This document shows positions 24,818 through 34,263 of a stretch of 52,913 nucleotides of DNA, in pieces. Both the position numbers and the translations under genes were made by a program. The notes under the pieces are model-generated. The model made no database searches and was not told the DNA's origin. It saw only the letters and a list, made by a program, of their open reading frames with translations. Origin of the DNA: Saccharothrix sp. NRRL B-16314 (lineage in GTDB: Bacteria; Actinomycetota; Actinomycetes; Mycobacteriales; Pseudonocardiaceae); NCBI RefSeq assembly GCF_000716595.1, contig NZ_JNXC01000052.1, positions 1-52,913 of the forward strand, in the 5' to 3' direction. Numbering within the stretch: position 1 is the first letter of the stretch; each line of letters opens with the position of its first letter.

Positions 24818-27138
24818 CGTCAGGAGTGACCCGCGTGCGGTTCGACATCGCGATCGACGGGAACGATGCGTTCCGGTTCGAGCCCGGGCCCCACGGCACC
24901 GCGTTCGTGCCTCCCGACCTTGCGCCGGGCGTCCGCGGTCCGCTGCTCGACCGGGACGGCCGCCAGGTCAAGCAGGTCCGCGCCACGCAGTTCGAGACGG
25001 TCCTGGACGCGCAGGTGTGGCGCCCGGGAAACGAACCGGAGCGGCTGGACCTCGACCCGCTCGACGGCCACCTGGTCGCCGACCGCGTGGTCGTCGTGCG
25101 GGAACTGCCGGAACTGCCCCACGCGTGGCCGCAGTACCCGTCACTGCCGCCCGGCGACCCGATGCCGCGCGACCACACGTCCATCCAGGACCGGGTCGAG
25201 GCGGAGATCGCCGGTCTCGCGCCCGAGGGCTGGCGACGGCTGACGGTGGAGTGCCGGGCCGTGGCGCGGCGCATGGAGGTCGAGGCCACCGTCACGCTGG
25301 ACGACGACGCGCCCCGGACGTGGGCGGCGCCGGTCATGGTGGGCCAGTGGCTGCACCGGCTGCGGCTGCGCGAATTCCGCAACTCCCTGGGCACCTGGCA
25401 CACCGCGCGGTTCGAGTTCGTCGCGGGAGGCGAGACCACGCGACGGTTCTCGGTCGACGGGAAACCCGACTGGCAGGTCCCCCCGGGCCACGCGAACGAG
25501 CTCCAGCACTACGCCGACGAGCTGCGCCTGCTGCCCCGGCGGCCCGAGGCCGTGCCCGACTGGATGTGGCACGCGGCGGGTGCCGTCCAGCAACGCGGCC
25601 GGGTCCACGCCTTGGAGCCGCGGGAGTCGGAGACGGCGACCCGGATCGTGCGCGCGTTCGACGTCGTCGAGGGCGGCAAGGGCGTCTGGTACCGACCGAT
25701 GGTCGGCGGCCGTGAACGCGAACTCCTCTTGCACTACCTGGAGAACGCGCCGGTCGTGCTGTCCTCGCGCGGCTCGGCCCGCGACCTGCTGAGCGACAGC
25801 GAGGACCAGGTCGTCCCGCTCGCCCACCACACGGACGGGCAGTTCGTGTGGTCCGCCTCCGTGGCCTACTACCTGCGCGAGCACCAGGTGCCGCCCGCGC
25901 TCGCCCTGGTCGACCACATCCGGCAGAACCGCTACCGGCTTCCCGAGGCGGTGCCCGAGATCGCCAAGGGCCGGGCCGCCGCGCTGGCGATGGGCGGGAT
26001 GCAGCAGGACCCGAGCCGGATCGAGGCGGCATTCCACAAGGCACTCGCCCCGCTCCTCGACGTGATCGTGCGCTGCCAGACCAGCCCGCGCTTCTACAGC
26101 CTCGAAGGCCACCGCGACCAGGCCTGGTGCCTGGTCCGGGACGGCGACTGGTACGAGGTCTACTGGGCCGAGGGCGGGTCGACCGAGAAGCGTGAGCGCT
26201 TCGGCGACGTCCGCAACGCCGTCGCCTACCTCACCGGCCAACTGGTGGTGAACCAGGACGCGCTGCGCTACCAGCTGGACGAGGAGCTGCCCGTGTGGCA
26301 GTCGCCGTACCAGGTGATCTCCGAGCAGGACCCGCCGCTGCACCAGTTCACGGGCATTACGCTGACCCGGGTGACCGACCTGGTCGTGCACCGCTACGGC
26401 GCTCCGGACGGCAACCTGGTGCACGCCGGGGAGGTGGAGTCCGACCGCGAGTTCCACCGCTACAGGCTCAGGGGCACGTGGAACGTCGTGACGGCCGTGA
26501 CGCCGAACGGCGACCGCGTCTACGTGCTGCCGCAACCGGTCCAGGACTACGTGGCCGCGGGCCAGGTCGACGACCTGAGCGGGCACCCCGGCCTGCCGCC
26601 GGTCACGGACGCGATGCGCGAAGAGGCGCGGCGGAACCCGGACGGCTGGGTGTGGTGCGCCGACCCGGACATCGACCCGCGCTACATCGAGGGCGTACCG
26701 ACCGCCACGCTGCTCGGCGCGTACAAGGCCGGACCGGACGGCAGGCTGACCGGCGAGACCTTCCTCAACCCCGACTACCGCCCCAGCCCACGCCGGCGCG
26801 GGTTCCCGGAGCCGAAGTCGGAGCTCGACGTGATCCTGGGCTTCGTCGCGGCGGGCTGGCTGCCCCAGGACCGGATCCTGCGGGCCGTCCTGGACAGCCC
26901 GCTGGTCCTGGAGACGGACGATGCGGGCGGCCTGCGCCTGGGTGTGGACCAGTCCGGCCGGCGCTTCATCTCGGTCTACTCCGCCCCGGACCACCTGCCG
27001 CCCGACGCCGAGGCCCCGATGCAGACCACCGGCCGTGAACTGGTCCCGGCCCTGGCCGGCGTCACGCTGATCGTCAACCCGGGCGGCCGGTTGGCCATCG
27101 AACTCCCCGGAGACGACCTCGTCGACGCCGCCCGCTGA
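24814..27138 (+). CDS. Large type VII secretion system-associated protein
   Basis: 774 residues from GTG 24814, overlapping the SUKH stop by 4 bp. The C-terminal 170 residues match proteins annotated as type VII secretion system-associated: REEARRNPDGWVWCADPDID, LGAYKAGPDGRLTGETFLNP, YRPSPRRRGFPEPKSELDV, then an SseB-like end with FISVYSAPDHLPP and LIVNPGGRLAIELPG. Central parts contain CLVRDGDWYEVYWAEGGSTE and FVWSASVAYYLREHQVPPAL, which look like further immunity or adaptor modules. There is no signal peptide or membrane segment. It may be a second immunity or export-accessory factor of the toxin locus. The order of domains suggests a fusion of several small proteins. Confidence 0.65.
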   Translation: MTSGVTRVRFDIAIDGNDAFRFEPGPHGTAFVPPDLAPGVRGPLLDRDGRQVKQVRATQFETVLDAQVWRPGNEPERLDLDPLDGHLVADRVVVVRELPELPHAWPQYPSLPPGDPMPRDHTSIQDRVEAEIAGLAPEGWRRLTVECRAVARRMEVEATVTLDDDAPRTWAAPVMVGQWLHRLRLREFRNSLGTWHTARFEFVAGGETTRRFSVDGKPDWQVPPGHANELQHYADELRLLPRRPEAVPDWMWHAAGAVQQRGRVHALEPRESETATRIVRAFDVVEGGKGVWYRPMVGGRERELLLHYLENAPVVLSSRGSARDLLSDSEDQVVPLAHHTDGQFVWSASVAYYLREHQVPPALALVDHIRQNRYRLPEAVPEIAKGRAAALAMGGMQQDPSRIEAAFHKALAPLLDVIVRCQTSPRFYSLEGHRDQAWCLVRDGDWYEVYWAEGGSTEKRERFGDVRNAVAYLTGQLVVNQDALRYQLDEELPVWQSPYQVISEQDPPLHQFTGITLTRVTDLVVHRYGAPDGNLVHAGEVESDREFHRYRLRGTWNVVTAVTPNGDRVYVLPQPVQDYVAAGQVDDLSGHPGLPPVTDAMREEARRNPDGWVWCADPDIDPRYIEGVPTATLLGAYKAGPDGRLTGETFLNPDYRPSPRRRGFPEPKSELDVILGFVAAGWLPQDRILRAVLDSPLVLETDDAGGLRLGVDQSGRRFISVYSAPDHLPPDAEAPMQTTGRELVPALAGVTLIVNPGGRLAIELPGDDLVDAAR

Positions 27139-27149
27139 GCTGCGCCCGC

Positions 27150-27209
27150 GGTCGCAGCGTCGAATCGGTCAACGCCCGCATCCGCCGGGCGGTGCGTGCC
27201 CGCAGGCAT
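27150..27209 (+). pseudogene. IS256-family transposase remnant
   Basis: About 20 codons read GRSVESVNARIRRAVRARRH, a good match to the C-terminal IS256 (mutator-type) motif (E-S-x-N-A-R-x-R-R-A-V-R-A-R-G-H-F-P). At 27210 the frame passes directly into an unrelated IS3-like transposase, so this is one half of a chimera. Confidence 0.6.
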
Positions 27210-27905
27210 TTCCACGGCGAACTCTTCGTCCTCGGCATCAGGATCGCCCCGTCCACCGTGTGGCAGGTCCTCAAGGACGCCGGCATCGACCTGGCACCCG
27301 AGCGGTCCTCCACCAGGTCGACGTTTCTCCGCTCCCAGGCCGACGGGCTACTGGCCTACGACTTCTTCGAGACCCGCGCCCTGACCGACACCCGCCTGTA
27401 CGTGCTCGCGGTCATCGAACACACCAGCCGCCGAATCAGAATCCTCGGCGCCCCGCGCACCCGACCACCTCCTGGGTCACCCAAGCCGCCAAGCACCTCG
27501 TCATGGACCTCGAAGACGAAGGCCGACACGCGCGGTTCATGATCCGCGACCGCGACGGCAAGTTCCCCGCCCTGTTCGACGCCGTCCCCGCCGACTCGGG
27601 CATCCAGGTCGTCCTCAGCGGCGTCCGGATACCGCGGATGAACACGATCATGGAACGCTGGATCCACAGCTGCCGCCGAGAACTCCTCGACCGCACGTCA
27701 TCTGGAACCGGCAGTACCTACTCCACGCCCTACGCGAGTGCGAGAAGTTCTACAACACCCACCGACCCCACCAAGGCATCGACAACGCCCGACCACTACG
27801 CGCCCTACCACCAGCCGCCACCGATCAAGCAGCGGTCGTCCGCCTCGACGTCCGCCGACGGCAACGACTGGGCGGAATCCTCAACGAGCACCATCACGCC
27901 GCCTT
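27210..27905 (+). pseudogene. Truncated, frameshifted IS3-like integrase-core transposase
   Basis: Starting at HGELFVLGIRIAPSTVWQVL, three frames together carry a DDE integrase core: YDFFETRALTDTRLYVLAVI (first Asp), then after a shift near 27465 RFMIRDRDGKFPALFDAV (second Asp) and TIMERWIHSCRRELLDRT (Glu), then after another shift near 27705 KFYNTHRPHQGIDNARPLRA to the final NEHHHAA. The N-terminal third is missing, replaced by the IS256 scrap. The element is closely related to the one at 32849-33664. Confidence 0.8.
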
Positions 27906-27955
27906 ACCTGCACGGACTATATGTTCTGCAAGTACACGGCCGAGGAGCCGTCGGG

Positions 27956-29620
27956 TCAGCCGATGACCTGCCACCGGGCCAGCTGCCCGGCCGGCCAGCC
28001 CGTGTTCCCGCTGAACCGCAGCCGCAGGTGCCGGGCGGCGAGCCCGGCGGGCAGGGTGACGGTGACCGCGTTGCCGGTGGCCGGGTCGAACACGTACCCG
28101 GTCGCGCCGACCACCGCGGTGAACGCCGAGCCGTCCATGCCCGCCTCCACCGCGATGGTCTGGGTGCGTCGACCCCACGCCGGGTTCGGCGGCAGGCTCA
28201 GCACCATTCGGCGCGGCGCGGCCACCGCGCCCAGGTCGACCCCGATCCACTGCGGGAACGCGCCGTTCGCGCTCTCCCAGTAGGTGTTCGGGTCGGCATC
28301 CACCGCGAGGTGGCCGCCGTACTGCTGGGTCTGGCTGCTCTGCGTGGTCGGCCTGCCCGCAGCCAGGTCGCGCTCGGCCGGCGGCGTGTCGGAGAGCACC
28401 GGTTTCGTCGGGCGGATCGCCGTCAACGCGAGCTGTCCCTTGAGCATCCGGCCGCCGTCGCCGGTGAGCCGCAGGTAGTAGTCCGACGAGCAACGCGTGC
28501 CGTCCTCGTCCAAGGCGAGGAAACCGGAGCCCGCCGGGATGCCCGCCTGGGTCTCCGGCGTCTTGGCGATCTGGTTGGCCTCGTTGTACTCGTCGAACAT
28601 CGAGATGTAGATGCCCTGCACGCCGAGGCGGCACATGTTGTAGAACTGCCGCCACATGAAGTCGCCGTGCGCCCGGTGCCGCCGGGACAGGTCGCCGGGC
28701 AGCACACACGGCTGGTAGTCGATGCCGAGCCGGGCGCACTCGGCCACGTCCGGCGAGTTGACGTTGGCGTGGAAGTGGTCGGCGTCGGCGACGGACCCGA
28801 TCCGGCCGACCATCCACGGCGAGATCATGTCGAAGCTGCGGTAGACCTGGCCGAAGCCGGGCCGCGAGTCCTCGATCTCGCGCCGCCAGTGCGTCGGCAC
28901 GCCGCCGATCAGGTACACGCCCTGGCCCTTGAACCAGTCGATCACGTCCTGGCACTGCTGCGGGGTGAACGGGCGGCCCGGGTCGTTGAAGCCGAAGCCC
29001 CAGACGCAGACCACCGGCTTGCCGTTCTGGCGCGCGTACATCGGTGACGAGGTGTACGCGCGCATCTTCTCCGTCCAGTCGGCCTTGATCTCCGACTGGA
29101 AGTTCGTCCAGTTCGTGACGTCGTACATGAGGTAGAACTTCACGCCGTGCGCCTCGGCGGCCCGCCGGACGTGGGCGGTGACGGCGTCGCGGATCGGGCC
29201 CTCGCCGCCGGTCGGGTTGAACCGCTGGAGGGCCGCGGTGTCGCAGCCGTATTCGCGCATCCAGCGGAAGTGCACGTCCACGGTCTGGTAGTCGTGGTTG
29301 GAGAAGACCGTCGCCGGTTGACCGTTGCCCAGGGCGCCGAACGCCGTCGGGTAACTGGTCGCGTAGTCGGTCATGTCCGGCCACGACATGAGCGCGTGGT
29401 TGGCCGGCGAGGGTGGCTGGCCCCAGTTGTCGCTCCAGTGCCACCAGCCGTTGAGCGGTGAGTTGTCGCCCCGGGCCGCGAACCAGCCCTGGTAGCCGAC
29501 GGTGATCTTGCCGACCACGTCGCCCGGCGGGCTCGCCGCGCCCGCCGTGGTCGGGGTGGTGGCGGTCAGGGCGGAGGCGGCCAGGGCCGACCCGAGGAAT
29601 GTCCTGCGTGACAGGGGCAC
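27956..29620 (-). CDS. Tat-exported GH71/99-like glycoside hydrolase with C-terminal F5/8 type C (discoidin) domain
   Basis: 554 residues. GTG 29620 is preferred because AAGGAG lies six bases upstream; an in-frame ATG at 29635 is the alternative. The N-terminus (PLSRRTFLGSALAASALT) is a twin-arginine signal. The catalytic part has features of GH71/GH99-like enzymes: KITVGYQGWFAARGD, HWSDNWGQ, SNHDYQTVDVHFRWMREYG, FYLMYDVTNW, KPVVCVWGFGF and IYISMFDEYNEANQIAK, the last with candidate acidic residues. Residues 420-554 form a carbohydrate-binding F5/8 type C module (QYGGHLAVDADPNTYWES; QWIGVDLGAV; LRLRFSGNTGWPAGQLARW). It probably acts on extracellular mannose- or glucose-containing polysaccharide; the linkage is unknown. 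Confidence 0.85.
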   Translation of the reverse strand: MPLSRRTFLGSALAASALTATTPTTAGAASPPGDVVGKITVGYQGWFAARGDNSPLNGWWHWSDNWGQPPSPANHALMSWPDMTDYATSYPTAFGALGNGQPATVFSNHDYQTVDVHFRWMREYGCDTAALQRFNPTGGEGPIRDAVTAHVRRAAEAHGVKFYLMYDVTNWTNFQSEIKADWTEKMRAYTSSPMYARQNGKPVVCVWGFGFNDPGRPFTPQQCQDVIDWFKGQGVYLIGGVPTHWRREIEDSRPGFGQVYRSFDMISPWMVGRIGSVADADHFHANVNSPDVAECARLGIDYQPCVLPGDLSRRHRAHGDFMWRQFYNMCRLGVQGIYISMFDEYNEANQIAKTPETQAGIPAGSGFLALDEDGTRCSSDYYLRLTGDGGRMLKGQLALTAIRPTKPVLSDTPPAERDLAAGRPTTQSSQTQQYGGHLAVDADPNTYWESANGAFPQWIGVDLGAVAAPRRMVLSLPPNPAWGRRTQTIAVEAGMDGSAFTAVVGATGYVFDPATGNAVTVTLPAGLAARHLRLRFSGNTGWPAGQLARWQVIG

Positions 29621-30069
29621 CGCACGCTCCTTCATTGGAGGGACCGCACCAGCATGCAAGAAGTGAGCAGCAGCACGCAATAACTCGACAAACCGGGATT
29701 TGCGCAGCGGACCGGGACGCGTCTCCTGCTGAGTGAGTGGACCGGGGTCGGCGCGGTCGGGCGCGTTGGCCCCGACCCGGGGCTGGGTCGGTCAGAGGAC
29801 CGGGCAGGCCCGCCCGGTCGCGGTCGTCGTCACCTCCAGGGCGGTCGTCTCCGACCGCATGGACATCCGGTCTCGCCGTCGACGCCGGCGCCATCGCCGC
29901 GGGCAGCGTCGGGCAGCTCGCGGCCTGCTCGGCGAACCTGGCGGTGCCGGGGAGGGCGGTGCCGGACATGCTGACGACGAGTGGCGAACGGACGGTGCGG
30001 AAGGACCGTGGCCGTCGTCGGCGCGGTCGGCCTCAGCTCAGGCCGGTGAGCCCTCGGCGGCCCGTCGCG
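29621..30069. other. No gene seen
   Basis: About 450 bp upstream of the hydrolase, rich in G and C, without a convincing coding frame. The promoter of the minus-strand hydrolase should lie near 29640-29720, where a few AT-richer bases occur (GCAATAACTCGAC near 29677). Confidence 0.3.
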
Positions 30070-30396
30070 GGTGCTGCGTCCTGGCGGTTCAGGCGGAGGG
30101 CAGCGAGATCACCACGGTCGAGGGCCAGGCTGCCACGTCCCTGCCCCCTACAGGAGTCGTTCCGCCGCCACCACGCCCTGCAGTGCGGCTTCTGCACACC
30201 GGGGACGCTGGCCGTGGCGACGGAACTGCTGCGCGACAACCCCTCCCCCGCCGAGGCCGAGATCCGCACCGCGATCTCCGGCAACCTCTGCCGCTGCATG
30301 GGCTACCGCAACCCCGTCACCGCCATCGCCGCCGCCGCCCGCGACCAGGGTGACTCGTCGAACGCCGACACGCCACCGGAGCCGCCCGCAGCCTGA
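30070..30396 (+). pseudogene. CoxS/XdhC-type [2Fe-2S] small-subunit remnant
   Basis: Two frames carry parts of the small iron-sulfur subunit of molybdenum hydroxylases: [18 protein letters not shown] near 30070-30125, then after a frame change [19 protein letters not shown] and [18 protein letters not shown], with the C-x2-C and C-x-C pairs of the second [2Fe-2S] cluster. The N-terminal plant-ferredoxin-like half and the large and medium subunits are absent, so it is non-functional. The C-terminal piece ends at a normal TGA at 30396. Confidence 0.7.
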
Positions 30397-30636
30397 AAAC
30401 GGCCCTAGCCATCGACATCCCACCTCAGGCCACGGCGCTCGTCGGCGAGCAGCGGCCCCCGGCCGGAGTCGGCCGGTGGGAGCAGCCCCAGGCACAGCGC
30501 GAGCGGTCCTGGGCCAGGCGGCTTTGCAGGGCCGGTCCTTGGCCGGGAGTTGCCACGTCATGCCGTTCATGTCCAGGGCATCCACGGCGACCCGACCGTC
30601 ATCGCGGCGAGCGTGACCGTTGGACGTGCCGGTTCC

Positions 30637-30666
30637 TTGCACCCGGAGTATACCTAATACTACTAT
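30637..30666 (+). promoter_or_regulatory. Possible promoter of the PadR operon
   Basis: TTGCAC (30637-30642) and TACTAT (30661-30666) are separated by 18 bp in a markedly AT-rich island (TATACCTAATACTACTATGC), 40 bp before the PadR start. PadR regulators usually repress their own operon, so an operator may overlap this site. The match to consensus is moderate. Confidence 0.35.
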
Positions 30667-30705
30667 GCATGGATCATCTAGGCGTCAGTCGGTGGGGAGG
30701 GTCTC

Positions 30706-31080
30706 GTGAAAGTCACCAAGGACCTTGTGGCCGCCTCGGCGACACCGATGGTGCTGGGCATCCTGGCCGAGGCGGACAGCTACGGCTACGCCATCCTCAG
30801 GCGGATCAACGAGCTGTCCGGTGGCGAGCTGGACTGGACCGAAGGGCTGCTCTACCCGTTGCTGCACCGGCTCGAGCGCCTCGGGCACGTGGAGTCCGAC
30901 TGGCGGTCAGTCGCCGGCGAACGGCGGCGCAAGTACTACCGCATCACCCAGAGCGGCCTGGCCGAGCTCGCCGAGCAACGCCGCCAGTGGGACACGGTCG
31001 TGGACGCCCTCAAGGAGATCTGGCACGGCCACGGCGATTCCAGGCCGTCGACCGCGATCCCGCTAGGGGGCCACGCATGA
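30706..31080 (+). CDS. PadR-family transcriptional regulator
   Basis: 124 residues from GTG 30706 with GGGAGG upstream. The winged-helix DNA-binding domain fits PadR: LVLGILAEADSYGYAIL-type start (here MVLGILAEADSYGYAILRRI), then LDWTEGLLYPLLHRLERLGH and a wing with ERRRKYYRITQSGLAEL. It is the short PadR type without an extended effector domain. Its stop overlaps the next start by 4 bp. This is the usual arrangement in which PadR controls a downstream membrane protein, often an efflux or stress-response component. Confidence 0.9.
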   Translation: MKVTKDLVAASATPMVLGILAEADSYGYAILRRINELSGGELDWTEGLLYPLLHRLERLGHVESDWRSVAGERRRKYYRITQSGLAELAEQRRQWDTVVDALKEIWHGHGDSRPSTAIPLGGHA

Positions 31081-32444
31081 CCGACGGTCAGGACGGACTG
31101 GAAGCCCAGTTCGCCCAGTGGCGCCTCTACGTGCAGCGTCGCCGCGAGCTGCGGCAGTCCGACGCCGACGAGCTCGAAGACCACCTGAGGGGCTCCGTCG
31201 ACGAACTCGTCGCCGTCGGACTGCACGCCGACGAGGCGTTCCTGGTCGCGGTCAAGCGCATGGGCAGCCTGGACGAGCTGTCCCGCGAGTTCGCCCGGGA
31301 GCATTCGGAACGGCTGTGGAAGCAGTTGGTGCTGACCGGCGGCACGGACAGCCCGGTGGCGGCCGGCCGGTCGCGGCGGGATCTGCTCGCGATGGCCGTC
31401 TGCGCGGCGGGTGCGGCAGCGTCCATCAAAGCGCCGGAACTGTTCGGCATGAATCTCGAAGAGGACGGCGCGTTCTACGGGCCCAACGTCGGCCTGTTCA
31501 CGCTGCCCTGGCTGGCGGCCTTCCTGTCCTGGCGCCGTCACGCCGCGAAAGCGCTGATCGGTGTGCTGGCGGCGTTGTTCGCGCTCGGCGCGGTGGCGGC
31601 CAACGCCTATCCGCTCGCGGACGACTCGCAATCGGTTGTCCTGACCGCCATTCACCTCCCCATCGCGCTGTGGTTCGTGGTCGGTCTGTCCTATGTGGCC
31701 GACGACGTGCGCTCGCCGCGCCGCCGCATGGACTTCATCCGGTTCACCGGCGAGTGGTTCGTCTACTACGTGCTCATCGCCCTCGGCGGCGGTGTGCTGA
31801 TCGCCTTCATGTACGGCACCTTCCAGGCCATCGGGATCTCACCGGAAGGCTTCATCACGCAGTGGCTCCTTCCCTGCGGCGCGGCGGCCGCGGTGGTGGT
31901 GGCGGGATGGCTGGTCGAGGCGAAGCAGAGCGTCGTCGAGAACATCGCCCCGGTGCTCACGCGCCTGTTCACCCCGCTGTTCACCGCGGCACTGCTGGCC
32001 TTCCTCGTCACCCTCGGTGTCACCAGCGGCGGCATAGACGTCGAACGGGAGGCACTGATCCTGTTCGATCTGCTGCTGGTCGTGGTGCTGGCGTTGTTGC
32101 TCTACTCGATCTCGGCCCGCGATCCGCTGGCCCCGCCCGGCGTGTTCGACAGGATGCAGCTCGCCCTCGTGGTCAGCGCGCTCGTCATCGACGTGCTGGT
32201 GCTGCTGGAGATCACCGGGCGTATCACCGAGTACGGCACCACGCCCAACAAGGCGGCGGCACTCGGGGAGAACGTCATCCTGCTGGCCAACCTCGCCTGG
32301 TCGGCCTGGCTGATGCTGGGCCTGGTCCGCCGACGCGTGCCGTTCGCGGCGCTCGAGCGCTGGCAGACCACCTACCTCCCGGTGTACGCCGGCTGGGCCT
32401 GGATCGTGGTACTCGTCTTCCCACCGCTGTTCGACTACCTCTGA
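31077..32444 (+). CDS. Permease-prefix-domain membrane protein
   Basis: 455 residues from ATG 31077, overlapping the PadR stop. The soluble N-terminus (about 1-80: LEAQFAQWRLYVQRRRELRQ, DADELEDHLRGSVDEL, MGSLDELSREFAREH) is the permease prefix domain found next to PadR genes. About ten hydrophobic segments follow (for example near residues 100-120, 140-175 and 185-210), interrupted by DDVRSPRRRMDF and ISARDPLAPPG. No transport motif is visible. It is probably an integral membrane protein whose level is set by PadR; its substrate is unknown. Confidence 0.8.
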   Translation: MTDGQDGLEAQFAQWRLYVQRRRELRQSDADELEDHLRGSVDELVAVGLHADEAFLVAVKRMGSLDELSREFAREHSERLWKQLVLTGGTDSPVAAGRSRRDLLAMAVCAAGAAASIKAPELFGMNLEEDGAFYGPNVGLFTLPWLAAFLSWRRHAAKALIGVLAALFALGAVAANAYPLADDSQSVVLTAIHLPIALWFVVGLSYVADDVRSPRRRMDFIRFTGEWFVYYVLIALGGGVLIAFMYGTFQAIGISPEGFITQWLLPCGAAAAVVVAGWLVEAKQSVVENIAPVLTRLFTPLFTAALLAFLVTLGVTSGGIDVEREALILFDLLLVVVLALLLYSISARDPLAPPGVFDRMQLALVVSALVIDVLVLLEITGRITEYGTTPNKAAALGENVILLANLAWSAWLMLGLVRRRVPFAALERWQTTYLPVYAGWAWIVVLVFPPLFDYL

Positions 32445-32848
32445 CGCAGGCAGGACTCCAGCGGTCGAACGTCAACGCCGCGACGGGCCGCCGAGGTCTT
32501 CCTCTTGGTCGTCGTTCCACGCCGGAGCGCCGTTCTTGCGCTGGCTGCCGTCGTCTTCCTCCTCCGACTGCTCGAGAAAGGCCCTGCTCCTGGCTGCACC
32601 CGGTACTCCGCGGCACCGAGCACTGCTACGCGGTGCCACGGAGCAGTGCGGGTGCTGGCGCGGCTGCGAGCAGCCGGTGGCGGTTACCTCCAGCGGTGGG
32701 GTCTGTCAAACGAGCGGCTCTGGCGCTGTGCCTGCCGAGAATCTTATCCATGCAGGTTGAAGCCGTGTACAGCTTGTAGGGCCGAGGTACTTGTGGGCGC
32801 GGCCGCAGGTCCACCGCGCCGTCCGCCAACACGGCATGATGACCGGCT
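32445..32848. other. No convincing gene
   Basis: About 400 bp between the membrane protein and an IS remnant. An open frame at 32505-32873 exists but has irregular composition and runs into the transposase start, so it is probably not coding. No terminator-grade hairpin was recognised. Confidence 0.3.
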
Positions 32849-33664
32849 GTGCTGCTCCGACTGGCCTACCTGAGCGTGACCAACGCCTTCGCGCTACCGC
32901 GCCTACTGCGCATGAGCAACCGGGACAAGGACACGGAAATCCTGGCGCTGCGGCACCAGATCATGGTTCCGGAACGCCAACTGGGCAACACCCGTCCGCG
33001 GTTCTCCCCGGCGACCGCGCGTGCCTCTCGGCACTGCTGCACCGACTCCCGGCCGCCACGCTCCATCGGCTCCGGCTACTGGTGCGCCCGGAGACGGTAC
33101 TGCGCTGGCACCGACACCTCCTCGCCCACCGCCACGCAGCCGAGTCCCGCCCCAAACGGCCCGGCCGACCACGAACCGTCCGCTCCATCCGGCTCCTGGT
33201 GCTGCGTCTGGCACGGGAGAACCCCACGTGGGGCTACCGCCGCATCCACGGAGAACTCCCCGTGCTCGGCATCAAGGTCGCAGCCTCCACCGTCTGGCAG
33301 ATCCTCAAAGACGCCGGAATCGACCCGGCACCCGAACGCACCTCGACGACCTGGTCGGCCTTCCTCCGCTCGCAGGCCGACGCGCTCCTGGCCTGCGACT
33401 TCTTCGAGACCACCACCCTGAGCCGCACCCGTCTGTACGTGCTCGCGGTGATCGAACACGCCAGCCGCCGAGTCAAGGTCCTGGGCGCCACCGCACACCC
33501 CACCGCATCCTGGGTCACCCAAGCCGCCAGAAACAACCAACAGCACCTGCTCCACGCCCTACGCCAGTACGAGCACTTCTACAACACCCACCGACCCCAC
33601 CAAGGCATCGCCAACGCCCGACCGCTACAACCGCTGCCACAGCCGACCACCGATCAAGCAGCGG
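32849..33664 (+). pseudogene. IS3-like integrase-core transposase with frameshift and internal deletion
   Basis: The 5' end is intact from GTG 32849 (LLRLAYLSVTNAFALPRLLR; NRDKDTEILALRHQIM). A frameshift near 33010 moves to a second frame with LVRPETVLRWHRHLLAHRH, RPGRPRTVRSIRLLVLRLAR, NPTWGYRRIHGELPVLG and CDFFETTTLSRTRLYVL. Near 33535 the text jumps from SWVTQAARN to QQHLLHALRQYEHFYNTHR, deleting about 65 residues that include the second Asp and the catalytic Glu. The 3' end then joins a different IS at about 33665. Confidence 0.8.
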
Positions 33665-34083
33665 TCACACGACTCGCGCAACCTGCTCATGCACCTCGGC
33701 GACCGAGCAGACGACTTCCGGTTCCTCATCCGAGACCGAGCCGGCCAGTTCACCACCTCATTCGACGCCGTCCTCGCCGACGCCTGCATCAAGGTCGTAA
33801 AGACCCCACCACGGTGTCCACGAACCAACGCCCACGCCGAACGGTTCATCGGAACCGTCCGACGAGAAGCCACCGACCGACTGCTCATCATCAACGAACA
33901 CCACCTGCGGACAGTGCTGGACCGCTACGCGGCCCACTGCAACTACCGCCGGCCCCCACCGAGCACTCCAGCTCGCACCACCACGACCGGACAGACCAGC
34001 AGTAGAGCCGAGCTGCACGTCGATACTCCGCCGACCAGTCCTCGGCGGTCTCATCAACGAGTACGAACCCACTGCCGCCTAAC
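33665..34083 (+). pseudogene. 3' half of a second integrase-core transposase
   Basis: After the junction near 33665 the text NLLMHLGDRADDFRFLIRDR, AGQFTTSFDAVLADACIKVV, CPRTNAHAERFIGTVRREAT and HHLRTVLDRYAAHCNYRRP is the C-terminal catalytic part of a different IS481/IS3-like transposase. A frameshift near 33955 leads to HRALQLAPPRPDRPAVEP and LRRPVLGGLINEYEPTAA with a stop at 34083. The last block resembles the C-terminus of the intact IS at 38567-39649. Confidence 0.7.
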
Positions 34084-34126
34084 CGCAGGTCAGACCGTGT
34101 GACCGACTATTGGCACCCCACAGGCC

Positions 34127-34237
34127 GTATGGAACGTGCACTACAACTACCATCGACCCCACACTGCCGCTGGAAACCGACCGCCAGCCACCCGGCTCCA
34201 CGACAGCGTCACCAACGTCATGGCCTCATACAGCTAA
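34127..34237 (+). pseudogene. C-terminal remnant of an IS481-type transposase
   Basis: One frame reads VWNVHYNYHRPHTAAGNRPP then ATRLHDSVTNVMASYS and a stop at 34237. The YNxHRPH motif followed by a G-x-x-P-A-x-R-L block and an S/T-N-x-x-x-x-Y-S end is typical of IS481 transposases. Only about 36 residues remain. Confidence 0.55.
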
Positions 34238-34263
34238 CGCCGATGATCGCCGGTTGTGGCTGG

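Noticed and set aside
27260..29047. A 595-residue plus-strand frame running from the IS remnant across the glycoside hydrolase.
   Set aside because: It is antisense to the hydrolase after about 27900 and has no domain of its own; only its first part is transposase remnant.
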